From Slackia equolifaciens (lineage in GTDB: Bacteria; Actinomycetota; Coriobacteriia; Coriobacteriales; Eggerthellaceae): a stretch of 64,000 bases of DNA. Position numbers and translations under genes: made by a program. The first letter of the stretch is position 1, and the number at the start of each line of letters is the position of its first letter. Under the pieces are notes generated by a model. It saw only the letters and a program-made list of their open reading frames with translations. It was not told the DNA's origin and searched no databases. This document shows, piece by piece, positions 1 to 9,047 of this stretch. The stretch covers positions 1 to 64,000 of the forward strand of contig NZ_QIBX01000011.1 of assembly GCF_003725995.1 (NCBI RefSeq), in the 5' to 3' direction.

Positions 1-43
1 CGGAAAGGCCGATTATCCAACACGCATCATCCTTGGTGACCAT
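1..43 (-). CDS. Partial unidentified gene, 5' end only
   Basis: Fourteen codons of a minus-strand gene that runs off the left edge. It starts with ATG at 43-41 and reads MVTKDDACWIIGLS. An AAGGAG ribosome binding site sits six bases upstream of the ATG, which is the main support. Too little is visible to assign a family. It lies beyond the leader-distal end of the CRISPR array and is read in the same direction as the array. Confidence 0.45.
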   Translation of the reverse strand, partial: MVTKDDACWIIGLS

Positions 44-382
44 AGGAGCTCCTTCGCTTTCGCCTGCTATCTAAGCAAGAAAGATTATAGGAAAAGTCCC
101 AGTATCCAAAGCGGTCTAACACAACGCATAAAAGGTACATGGGTTAAGCATTCTTTCTCAAACGCATATTACGTATGGCATCAATCATATGTACCGCATT
201 AATATCTTGCCATCTTTCCCGCAATCACGAAGGCGCAGGACTCTTCCATCATGCCGAACACACTCTTTACGAAACGCCTCCGCAATACCGAGCACAGCAT
301 ATCCTCCGACTCTGCCATGGCGTGATCGATAGACCATCCCTTTGCCTCCCGAACCGCGGCGCATAGGTGGCACCGACGTGCT
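44..382. other. Intergenic stretch without a recognisable gene
   Basis: About 340 bases between the left-edge gene and the decayed end of the CRISPR array. Short open frames exist on both strands but lack convincing ribosome binding sites. The left third is AT-rich and probably contains the promoter of the left-edge gene. No cas remnant was recognised. Confidence 0.4.
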
Positions 383-3300
383 GCTTCAATACGCGCGCCC
401 CTTGCAGGGCGCGACTCGCCCAACGGGTACAAAAAGCCCTCGGGGCAGTGATTTCAATCCACGCACCCCATGCGGGGTGCGACGTTATCGCCTCCAGCCC
501 CGCGTGGGCGTACACGCAATTTCAATCCACGCACCCCTTGCGGGGTGCGACTGTCGTTCAGCTTAATCATGGTGGCTATCTTTTCATTTCAATCCACACA
601 CCCCTCGCGGGGTGCGACTCCGAGCACCGCGCGCTCCGCCTCGTCGATGACATTTCAATCCACGCACCCCTCGCGGGGTGCGACCTGCTTCTGGGTCTTC
701 CCCGTACTTCTCCACAAATTTCAATCCACGCACCCCTCGCGGGGTGCGACAGGGGCTCCGGTCCCCGAAGCGCTACGGCACGCGATTTCAATCCACGCAC
801 CCCTCGCGGGGTGCGACTTAGGGCGTCCGTGACGATGCCGGAGATGCCTGAATTTCAATCCACGCACCCCTCGCGGGGTGCGACCCGCAAGTACGGCGCA
901 ATCCCGACCGGCATCACGCAATTTCAATCCACGCACCCCTCGCGGGGTGCGACGCCGTTCGCCCGCTCCCATTCGACCACGTGCTTATTTCAATCCACGC
1001 ACCCCTCGCGGGGTGCGACACGGCCCAGCAGTTGGACGCGCTCATGCGCAGGAAATTTCAATCCACGCACCCCTCGCGGGGTGCGACCCGGCGCGTAACG
1101 ACACAAGCGCTCCTTGGCATAATTTCAATCCACGCACCCCTCGCGGGGTGCGACGCAGTCGACCTCCCTGCACTCGCCGCTTTCCGGAATTTCAATCCAC
1201 GCACCCCTCGCGGGGTGCGACCGAGCACGGTCCGCCGATGGGCGGGCTGCAGTAATTTCAATCCACGCACCCCTCGCGGGGTGCGACTGTACGGCCTGGC
1301 ATCAGAGTTTCCCCAGCTAGATTTCAATCCACGCACCCCTCGCGGGGTGCGACCTTCGAGCCATCCATCGGTGACGCCGATGCTCTTATTTCAATCCACG
1401 CACCCCTCGCGGGGTGCGACGGCCTTCGCGGCGGCAGTGTGACTTGATTCGTCGATTTCAATCCACGCACCCCTCGCGGGGTGCGACGGCTCCGTGTCGC
1501 GCCAGCGCTCGTGGCCGTCGAAATTTCAATCCACGCACCCCTCGCGGGGTGCGACATCGCTCTAGCCTAGCAGAAAACGACAACATGTCAGTATTTCAAT
1601 CCACGCACCCCTCGCGGGGTGCGACTGGTCGCTGTATCCGCGATTGATGCCGTAAGCCTATTTCAATCCACGCACCCCTCGCGGGGTGCGACACCGCAAG
1701 GTGAACAACGCCCTCATCGCCGAGATATTTCAATCCACGCACCCCTCGCGGGGTGCGACAGCTCATTCCGTCCGGAAGCACTCCGTGCAGGATATTTCAA
1801 TCCACGCACCCCTCGCGGGGTGCGACTGCTCGTTGGCGTACATCCGCCCATCGCCCGCGTAATTTCAATCCACGCACCCCTCGCGGGGTGCGACGACGGC
1901 CTCTCCTATCTCGCACTCGATGCTCCATATTTCAATCCACGCACCCCTCGCGGGGTGCGACGCAGGTTCGAACCGCCCGCGATCACGTACGTGAATTTCA
2001 ATCCACGCACCCCTCGCGGGGTGCGACGCTGAAGGCCATGGTGGCGCGCATAGCGTACGAATTTCAATCCACGCACCCCTCGCGGGGTGCGACGAACGTC
2101 CGCCACGACAACAACCGCATCGACCGAATTTCAATCCACGCACCCCTCGCGGGGTGCGACGAGGAGAGCCATGAAAGGCGAGGAGGTCATCAAAGATTTC
2201 AATCCACGCACCCCTCGCGGGGTGCGACGCTAAGCCTCACGTATGGGAGCTGTCAGAACGAATTTCAATCCACGCACCCCTCGCGGGGTGCGACGCCGAG
2301 GATTCCACGGGCATAGCTTCGCAGACTTTATTTCAATCCACGCACCCCTCGCGGGGTGCGACTTCGCGGTTGTATATAACTGCATACGATGGCGATATTT
2401 CAATCCACGCACCCCTCGCGGGGTGCGACATTTGCCGTCGCTCCAGCTTGAGCCGTTTGCCGTATTTCAATCCACGCACCCCTCGCGGGGTGCGACTCCA
2501 CGTTCTCCTCAAGCCACTCGGTGTAGGCGGGATTTCAATCCACGCACCCCTCGCGGGGTGCGACGCCAATCAGTCCAGCTGCTGCCGCGCTTATGGCTCC
2601 ATTTCAATCCACGCACCCCTCGCGGGGTGCGACGCAGGCGCTCACGACCAAACGAAGACCTGGCAGATTTCAATCCACGCACCCCTCGCGGGGTGCGACC
2701 GACACCATCGACACCACGAACGGGGCGGTCGAATTTCAATCCACGCACCCCTCGCGGGGTGCGACATCTCGTAGTCGATGCGCTGCAACACCTGGTCGTT
2801 ATTTCAATCCACGCACCCCTCGCGGGGTGCGACATCTCGTAGTCGATGCGCTGCAACACCTGGTCGTTATTTCAATCCACGCACCCCTCGCGGGGTGCGA
2901 CGGAGCTGCTGCGCGGGGAGGGAGAGGGGGTCCTCGATTTCAATCCACGCACCCCTCGCGGGGTGCGACCTGGAGAAAATGGCATGCTTGGATGCATCGT
3001 ATAATTTCAATCCACGCACCCCTCGCGGGGTGCGACTGCCTAATGAACGATACTGGAGGAGTTAAGGCGTTATTTCAATCCACGCACCCCTCGCGGGGTG
3101 CGACATCCATCCTGGTGTCGCAAGGCGACCTGATGCCCGAATTTCAATCCACGCACCCCTCGCGGGGTGCGACTGCGAAGTCCGTGAAGTTCGGCGTGGT
3201 TGTCAAATTTCAATCCACGCACCCCTCGCGGGGTGCGACAGGATGGAGCTGGTCGAGTCGAACAACCTCGCCGATTTCAATCCACGCACCCCTCGCGGGG

Positions 3301-4379
3301 TGCGACCGAAGAGAAAGGACGGAGCGTGGGCATCAAGGAAAATTTCAATCCACGCACCCCTCGCGGGGTGCGACCGAAGGGGAGATCCGCGCCCTCGATG
3401 AGCGTCTTATTTCAATCCACGCACCCCTCGCGGGGTGCGACTTTCGCCCTACGCGATCGAGGAGCTTTCCGAGGAATTTCAATCCACGCACCCCTCGCGG
3501 GGTGCGACGACCGTGGTGGAGGACGTCAACATGACCGACTCCGATTTCAATCCACGCACCCCTCGCGGGGTGCGACATAGGGCGCCTTCCTCGAGCGAGT
3601 GGGCGTCCCCAATTTCAATCCACGCACCCCTCGCGGGGTGCGACGAGAAGGAAGGCCTCAATCCGATAGAGGGCCTTGAATTTCAATCCACGCACCCCTC
3701 GCGGGGTGCGACTTAGCGGACATTAGGGATATTTAGGGATATGATAATTTCAATCCACGCACCCCTCGCGGGGTGCGACCTTTCGTAGACGAGTGCGTCG
3801 CTTCGGTCGCCTGTATTTCAATCCACGCACCCCTCGCGGGGTGCGACGTACGACCTGGCCGTGTCCGTGTTCGAGTGGAAATTTCAATCCACGCACCCCT
3901 CGCGGGGTGCGACGCCTTGCGCTTGTCTGACATCAGCCTCATGCTTGATTTCAATCCACGCACCCCTCGCGGGGTGCGACGACTTCGCCGCATTCGCATT
4001 CGATGCAGTCATAATTTCAATCCACGCACCCCTCGCGGGGTGCGACCCCGTTCGACCAGTCGCACATCATCTTGAGCATATTTCAATCCACGCACCCCTC
4101 GCGGGGTGCGACCAGACTTTCATGAATCGCGTTCTTCCGTCGAAAATTTCAATCCACGCACCCCTCGCGGGGTGCGACCGGAGAGCCAGTAACGGACTCG
4201 GGGAACGCCCATATTTCAATCCACGCACCCCTCGCGGGGTGCGACTGAATGACGATCCCGTCCCCGAAACAACGGTCGATATTTCAATCCACGCACCCCT
4301 CGCGGGGTGCGACCGCCATGGACAACCGCGAATCCAATCAACCAAAATTTCAATCCACGCACCCCTCGCGGGGTGCGAC
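383..4379 (-). CRISPR. Type I-C-like CRISPR array, 60 repeats and 59 spacers
   Basis: A 33-bp repeat (plus strand begins ATTTCAATCC and ends GGGGTGCGAC) recurs every 66-69 bp, with spacers of about 33-36 bp. Read on the minus strand it has the type I-C form GTCGC...GTGGATTGAAAT with an internal GCACCCC/GGGGTGC stem, so crRNA is inferred to be made from the minus strand, leaving an 11-nt TGGATTGAAAT handle. The leftmost repeat (383-415) is strongly degenerate, and those at 451, 519 and 586 carry single changes in or near the stem-loop. All later copies look identical. Decay at the left therefore marks the leader-distal end, and the leader should be at 4380 onward. Some spacers look like phage gene starts (for example an RBS plus ATG near 2161). 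No cas genes lie within the window on either side. Long open frames through the array arise because the repeat has few stop codons. Confidence 0.97.
2766..2868 (-). repeat. Duplicated CRISPR spacer-repeat unit
   Basis: The 35-bp spacers at 2766-2800 and 2834-2868 are identical (both begin ATCTCGTAGTCGATGCGCTG) and are separated by one perfect repeat. This is a tandem duplication of one unit in mid-array, most simply explained by recombination between repeats. Confidence 0.95.
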
Positions 4380-4697
4380 CGCAGTATATTGTACAGAAAA
4401 ATGCATGCCTTACAAAATATCGGAAACGACGAAGCAAAAGCGCTTCACTTGGGTCGATATGTGCTCCCCTGCCAACCTCTCTGCTCCTACGCAAGGTGCG
4501 AACCTCACGCATCGCGCATGATTGCCCCATGTTCGCATTTGACCAAATTTGAACATTCCCGCACAGCAACTCATTCCTTTGCCGTCGAAAGGCTGTCGCA
4601 TTCTATAATATCCCGTCGCATCCACTTTCCAGACTCAAAACCATCGCGACGCAATTTGCGGATACACCGCATCTGCACCACCAGCGAAGGAGCACCA
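4380..4697 (-). promoter_or_regulatory. CRISPR leader and tex upstream region
   Basis: This 318-bp gap abuts the youngest repeat and should hold the leader. It is AT-richer than its surroundings next to the array. On the minus strand a candidate promoter reads TTGTAA (4415-4410), 16-bp spacer, TACAAT (4393-4388), pointing into the first repeat. The right part should carry the tex promoter on the plus strand. Leader identity follows from array polarity; the promoter elements are a visual match only. Confidence 0.6.
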
Positions 4698-6845
4698 TTG
4701 GACATCATCACCGCGCTCGCCCGCGAGCTCAGCATCGCGCCCGCCCGCATCCAGGCCGTCATCGACCTGATCGACGGCGGGGCAACCATCCCGTTCATCG
4801 CGCGCTACCGCAAAGAGGCCACCGGCGGCATGGACGACGCCACGCTCCGCACGCTCGACGAGCGCCTGACCTACCTGCGCAACCTGGAAGCCCGCAAAGA
4901 AGAGGTCATCCGCGCCATCGAGGAGCAGGGCAAGCTCACGCCCGATCTGCGCGCCGCCATCGAAGACGCCACGGTCATGCAACGCGTGGAAGACCTGTAT
5001 AAACCCTATAAGAAGAAGCGTGCCACCCGCGCATCTAAGGCGCGCGACGCCGGTCTTGAGCCCTTGGCCAATCTCATTCTCCTGCAGTCCACCGCAAAAG
5101 GCGATCCGCTTGCCATGGCAGCCCGCTACGTAAACGCCGATGCAGGCTACGCCACGCCCGAAGCGGCCCTCCAGGGCGCCCAAGACATCGTGGCGGAAGT
5201 GGTGGCCGAAGACCCCGAAAACACCGCCGACCTGCGAGCATTCACCCACAAGACAGCCAGCCTCGACGTGGAGGCTACCGACTCCTCCGAAAAAACGGTC
5301 TACGACTCCTACTACGACTTTTCCGAGCCCACGCGCCGCATCCCCAACCATCGCGTGCTGGCCATCAACCGCGGCGAGAAGGAGGGCAAGCTGCGCGTAC
5401 ACGTGCGGGTTGACCAGGACGCCGCCATCGCACGCCTCTCTCGTCGCATGCCGCGCCGCCATGGAATCTTCGCAGACGCCCTGGACGCCGCCGTATCCGA
5501 CGGCTACAAGCGCCTGATGGCGCCCTCGCTCGAACGCGAGCTTCGCGCCGAACTCACCCGACGCGCCCAGGAAGACGCCATCGCCGTGTTCGCCAAAAAC
5601 ACCAAGAGCCTCCTTTTGCAGCGCCCCGTGCGCGGCGCCCGCATAATCGCCCTCGACCCCGGGTACCGCACGGGCTGCAAAGTGGCGGTGCTGGACGAAA
5701 CCGGCAAGCTGCTTGACTACACCACCGTCTACCCCACCCCGCCGCGCTCCGATGCCGCGGGCACCAAGCGCACGCTGGCCGCACTCGTACGTAAACACCG
5801 CATCAACACCATCGTCATCGGAAACGGCACCGCCAGCCGCGAGACGGAGGAGGTGGTGTCCGACTTCATCGCCGAGAGCGCGCCCGACGTGCGGTACACC
5901 ATCGTGAACGAAGCCGGAGCCTCGGTGTACTCGGCCTCTAAGCTCGCAAGCGAGGAATACCCCGATCTGGACGTGACCACGCGCGGCGCCATGAGTCTGG
6001 GCCGCCGTCTCCAAGACCCCCTCTCGGAGCTGGTGAAGATTCCACCCGCCTCCATCGGCGTCGGCCAGTACCAGCACGATCTCGACCAGACCGAGCTGGG
6101 CCGTGCATTGGGCGTGGTTGTGGAAGACGCCGTGAACAGCGTGGGCGTCGACCTGAACACCGCGAGCGCCAGCCTGCTCGGCTACGTGTCGGGCATCACT
6201 CCCACCGTCGCGCGAAACATCGTGACCTACCGCGAAGAGCACGGCCCCTTTACCAGCCGCGCTCAGCTCAAGAAGGTTCCCAAGCTGGGGCCCAAGGCCT
6301 TCACCAACTGCGCAGGCTTTCTGCGCATCGGGGGCGGCGCCAACCCGCTCGATGCCACAAGCGTGCATCCCGAAAGCTACGACGTGGCAAAACGCCTGCT
6401 GGAACGTCTTGGGCTCAAGCCATCTGCGCTCGCCCAGGGCGGCATTCCCCACGTGGCCGAGCGCGTGGGCAAGGTGGAGGCGATGGCGGCTCAGCTGGAA
6501 TGCGGCGCGCCCACCCTGCGCGACATCATTGCCGAGCTGGAAAAACCCGGGCGCGATCCGCGCGACGATGCTCCGGAGGTGGTGTTCAGCCGTTCGGTCA
6601 AAAGCCTCGACGACCTGCGCGAAGGCATGGAGCTCACCGGCACCGTGCGCAACGTGGTAGACTTCGGCGCGTTCGTGGATGTCGGCGTGAAGCAGGACGG
6701 GCTGGTACACGTGTCTAAAATGGCCGAGCGCTTCATCAAGCATCCCAGCGAAGTGGTGAGCGTGGGCGACACCGTAACCGTATGGATAATCGGCATCGAC
6801 CGCGATCGCGGCAAGATATCGCTCTCCATGGTGCAAGGTAAATAG
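4698..6845 (+). CDS. tex: Tex-family RNA-binding transcription accessory protein
   Basis: A 715-residue cytoplasmic protein. Domains in order: Tex N-terminal helical region with the conserved IPFIARYRKEATGG near residue 35, a YqgF/RNase H-like domain (IIALDPGYRTGCKVAVLD, about residues 315-440, with GNGTASRETEE), helix-hairpin-helix repeats (about 480-560, DLNTASASLLGYVSGI) and a C-terminal S1 domain (GTVRNVVDFGAFVDVGVKQD to the end). The start is taken as TTG at 4698 because GAAGGAG lies six bases upstream and the protein then begins LDIITALARELSI like other Tex proteins. The open frame continues upstream into the CRISPR array but that part is repeat-derived. Length fits the family. Role: nucleic-acid binding factor affecting transcription. 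Confidence 0.95.
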   Translation: MDIITALARELSIAPARIQAVIDLIDGGATIPFIARYRKEATGGMDDATLRTLDERLTYLRNLEARKEEVIRAIEEQGKLTPDLRAAIEDATVMQRVEDLYKPYKKKRATRASKARDAGLEPLANLILLQSTAKGDPLAMAARYVNADAGYATPEAALQGAQDIVAEVVAEDPENTADLRAFTHKTASLDVEATDSSEKTVYDSYYDFSEPTRRIPNHRVLAINRGEKEGKLRVHVRVDQDAAIARLSRRMPRRHGIFADALDAAVSDGYKRLMAPSLERELRAELTRRAQEDAIAVFAKNTKSLLLQRPVRGARIIALDPGYRTGCKVAVLDETGKLLDYTTVYPTPPRSDAAGTKRTLAALVRKHRINTIVIGNGTASRETEEVVSDFIAESAPDVRYTIVNEAGASVYSASKLASEEYPDLDVTTRGAMSLGRRLQDPLSELVKIPPASIGVGQYQHDLDQTELGRALGVVVEDAVNSVGVDLNTASASLLGYVSGITPTVARNIVTYREEHGPFTSRAQLKKVPKLGPKAFTNCAGFLRIGGGANPLDATSVHPESYDVAKRLLERLGLKPSALAQGGIPHVAERVGKVEAMAAQLECGAPTLRDIIAELEKPGRDPRDDAPEVVFSRSVKSLDDLREGMELTGTVRNVVDFGAFVDVGVKQDGLVHVSKMAERFIKHPSEVVSVGDTVTVWIIGIDRDRGKISLSMVQGK

Positions 6846-6865
6846 TCAAAAGAAGGGCGGCAACT

Positions 6866-7231
6866 ATGGCATCTGAAGAAAAGGTCTTCTCGATGAAGTT
6901 CGCCAAGGTCTATCCCCTGCTCGTTGCCAAAGCGGAACGCAAGGGAAGAACGAAGGCCGAGGTGGACGAAGTGACCGCGTGGCTCACAGGCTACGACGCG
7001 CAAGCCATCGATGAGCTTGCGCAGTCAGATGCCACGTATCGGGAGTTTTTCGAACGGGCTCCCTGCATGAATCCACGCCGCAGCCTGGTGACCGGCGCAG
7101 TCTGCGGCGTACGCGTAGAGGAAATCGAGAACCCTCTCATGCGCGACATCCGCATCCTGGACAAACTCGTGGACGAACTTGCCAAAGGCCGCCCGATGGA
7201 AAAGGTGCTCCGAAGCGCTGATGCGAAGTAG
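6866..7231 (+). CDS. DUF2200 family protein
   Basis: A 121-residue cytoplasmic protein of the small DUF2200 family, recognised from the block KFAKVYPLLVAKAERKGR followed by TKAEVDEVTAWLTGYD and ERAPCMNPRRSLVTG. Length matches the family. An AGAAGGGCGG stretch precedes the ATG. It starts 20 bp after tex and may be co-transcribed. The biochemical function of the family is unknown, so none is proposed. Its frame ends before the convergent membrane-protein gene. Confidence 0.85.
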   Translation: MASEEKVFSMKFAKVYPLLVAKAERKGRTKAEVDEVTAWLTGYDAQAIDELAQSDATYREFFERAPCMNPRRSLVTGAVCGVRVEEIENPLMRDIRILDKLVDELAKGRPMEKVLRSADAK

Positions 7232-7256
7232 CCCCCTCGACGGCGAAGGCGGCGCG

Positions 7257-8312
7257 CTACCGTTCCCTATCCTCATCGGCGGCCAAGAGTTCGCGCAGGT
7301 CGGCGCGGGGTACCTTGGCTGCCAGCGGCTTACGCAGATAGCACAGCTTGTCCTCGCACTGGGCGCACGTAAGACGCGCATTGGTGCGCTCGTCGAAACG
7401 CTCGGGGTGGCGAATGGCGGCAAGCTCCCACCGCACGAGGATGACCAGCGCCATCGCAATCAGCAGCCATCCGAACCAACCGCCTACGAACACGAGCGGC
7501 GTGGCCACCATGATGGCGTCCCAATTGAAAATCTGGCAGGTAGTGCAGCAGCGGTTGCGCATGAGGAACAGCTGCAGCGGGCACCAGAACACCACGCAAA
7601 TCATGTCGAACACGAAGTAAATCAGCGACCACAGAATCGCCGTGCGCTCGTTAAGCACGCCAAAGTGATGCAGCGTGACCGCCCCAATCACATTGAGGGC
7701 AATCCAGAACACGATAACCGGCACGATTTCACGCGTGCGGTCACGATAAAGCACGGCGCGTAGCGATTTATCCACTGCCAGGTCTTTTTCGTCGAACGAA
7801 AACACGTTCAGAAAGTCCACGTTGTTGAGCAGCCTGCGTGCGAACGAGACGATAGACCCGCCGCGTTCGGCAAGTGCCGCGAGCGTCTCGGACAATGCGG
7901 TCCTGCCCTCTTCCGCTAAGCGTTTACCCAGGTCAGCGATGTATTGAAACTGAGCTTGCAGGCCTTCGCGCCCACCTTTGAACGTAATCGCCGTGGGAAT
8001 GTGGTACATGCGATACTGCTTGAGGCTTCCCGAGGAAATGGGCGCACGCACGAAAAACTTGGTCAGGAAGTCCGCCGCCAACGCGATGGACACGAGATCG
8101 ATGAAGTTGAACCCGCCCGGCAGCCCGAACGTGCGCGACGGGCTGAGCGCTTCGCGATCCGTGACGAACAGATACACAGCGGCGCAAAGAAGCGCGAATC
8201 GGACCACCAGTTGTACGGCGTAGCTCACGAACAGCGGCGTTGGCTTGGAGCGCGAAGGCTCAGGTGCGTGCTCCGCTGCTTCGTGTTTCGCGATGTTCTC
8301 CTTGGATTCCAT
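7257..8312 (-). CDS. Four-helix membrane protein with Cys-rich cytoplasmic segments
   Basis: A 351-residue integral membrane protein. Hydrophobic segments are at about residues 29-48, 205-220, 228-250 and 268-290. A non-membrane region of about 100 residues follows a conserved-looking stretch with SSGSLKQYRMYHIPTAITFK. After the third helix comes RNRCCTTCQIFNWD, and near the C terminus TCAQCEDKLCYLRK; both Cys clusters could bind metal. No signal peptide. I have the impression of a conserved family of uncharacterised membrane proteins with an NRCCTTC motif but cannot name it. It is convergent with the DUF2200 gene and its start has no strong ribosome binding site. Confidence 0.75.
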   Translation of the reverse strand: MESKENIAKHEAAEHAPEPSRSKPTPLFVSYAVQLVVRFALLCAAVYLFVTDREALSPSRTFGLPGGFNFIDLVSIALAADFLTKFFVRAPISSGSLKQYRMYHIPTAITFKGGREGLQAQFQYIADLGKRLAEEGRTALSETLAALAERGGSIVSFARRLLNNVDFLNVFSFDEKDLAVDKSLRAVLYRDRTREIVPVIVFWIALNVIGAVTLHHFGVLNERTAILWSLIYFVFDMICVVFWCPLQLFLMRNRCCTTCQIFNWDAIMVATPLVFVGGWFGWLLIAMALVILVRWELAAIRHPERFDERTNARLTCAQCEDKLCYLRKPLAAKVPRADLRELLAADEDRER

Positions 8313-8596
8313 GAATAGCGATACTAGCGCTGCGCCGCCGCGATGAGGCAGCCATGCTTGGCGAAATCGGTGAAATCACACGCCCGGGAGTAATGCCGCG
8401 CATCAAGAATCGTTTTGCGCGGAACGCACCAAGCGAGCAAAGGACCTAAGCGCTCACCATACCGCAATGCGCGCCGCCCTCGCAGGACCATTTCGCTCTT
8501 GCCGAAAACCCGAGGTCGTGACCTACGCTTATTCGATTACAGGGCGCGCCTAGATGTATTTCCGAAAAGTAAGCGGCCGCCCGGAATCGAGGCATC

Positions 8597-9040
8597 ATGA
8601 AGCGCATTTCCTTGGACGCCAAACGTCACTGCGCCAACAGGCCCAACAGCATGCCAGGCATCTTTCTGGCGATTATGGCGATGACGTTCGCGTTGCTGCC
8701 ATTGTCGCCGCTCGCCGCTCTTCCGGCGTTTGCGGCACCCGAACCAGACGCCGCAAACTCATCATCCGAAAGCGCCATCGACTCATCCAACGAGAGCGAA
8801 ACCCCTCCGGCGACCGATGCGTCGTCCTCAGCCGCCGCGCCCCATCTGTCCAAAATCGCCGACCCCGACACTTCAGCGACCTGGAAGAACATGTTCAGCG
8901 ACCCCGCAAGCGAAGACGGATTCCGCGTGTCCACGCAGGACGTCGGACGCATCTGGGTAGACAAATCGGTCTACGCCACATCCGCCGATGCCCAGGCAGC
9001 GGGCATCGTAGACCCCAACGCTCGCCGACCCCGATCTTGA
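8597..9040 (+). CDS. 5' fragment of a frameshifted VWA-type surface protein
   Basis: This frame supplies the secretion signal (positively charged MKRISLDAKRH, hydrophobic core around residues 21-44 ending PAFAAPEP) and an N-terminal domain with the family-typical TQDVGRIWVDKSVYA. It ends with NARRPRS and a stop at 9040. Reading the next frame from about 9020 gives TLADPDLDFLVGLSVISSAA, which continues into the long frame at 9048. Homologous surface proteins carry this DFLVGLSxxSSA block immediately after the RVWVDKSV block, so the two frames almost certainly belong to one gene broken by one base near 9020. A GAGG ribosome binding site precedes the ATG. Confidence 0.7.
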   Translation: MKRISLDAKRHCANRPNSMPGIFLAIMAMTFALLPLSPLAALPAFAAPEPDAANSSSESAIDSSNESETPPATDASSSAAAPHLSKIADPDTSATWKNMFSDPASEDGFRVSTQDVGRIWVDKSVYATSADAQAAGIVDPNARRPRS

Positions 9041-9047
9041 CTTCCTC

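Noticed and set aside
367-3716. Many 60-310-residue open frames across the array on both strands
   Set aside because: All are translations of the 33-bp repeat plus spacers and have no ribosome binding sites.
3721-3746. AT-rich spacer with GGGATAT repeats as an anti-repeat or tracr-like element
   Set aside because: It is a normal-length spacer; type I-C systems use no tracrRNA.
3861-4697. Open frame starting inside the CRISPR array and running in frame into tex
   Set aside because: The repeat lacks stops in that frame; translation is repeated ISIHAPLAGCD. The real tex start is TTG 4698 with GAAGGAG upstream.
4635-6836. 733-codon open frame antisense to tex
   Set aside because: GC-rich codon shadow; tex has strong family motifs in the plus strand.
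8510-8530. GAGGTCGTGACCT as another element core
   Set aside because: Matches the left half of the core at 25770 but lacks TGGnnAAACG and no inverted arms were found.
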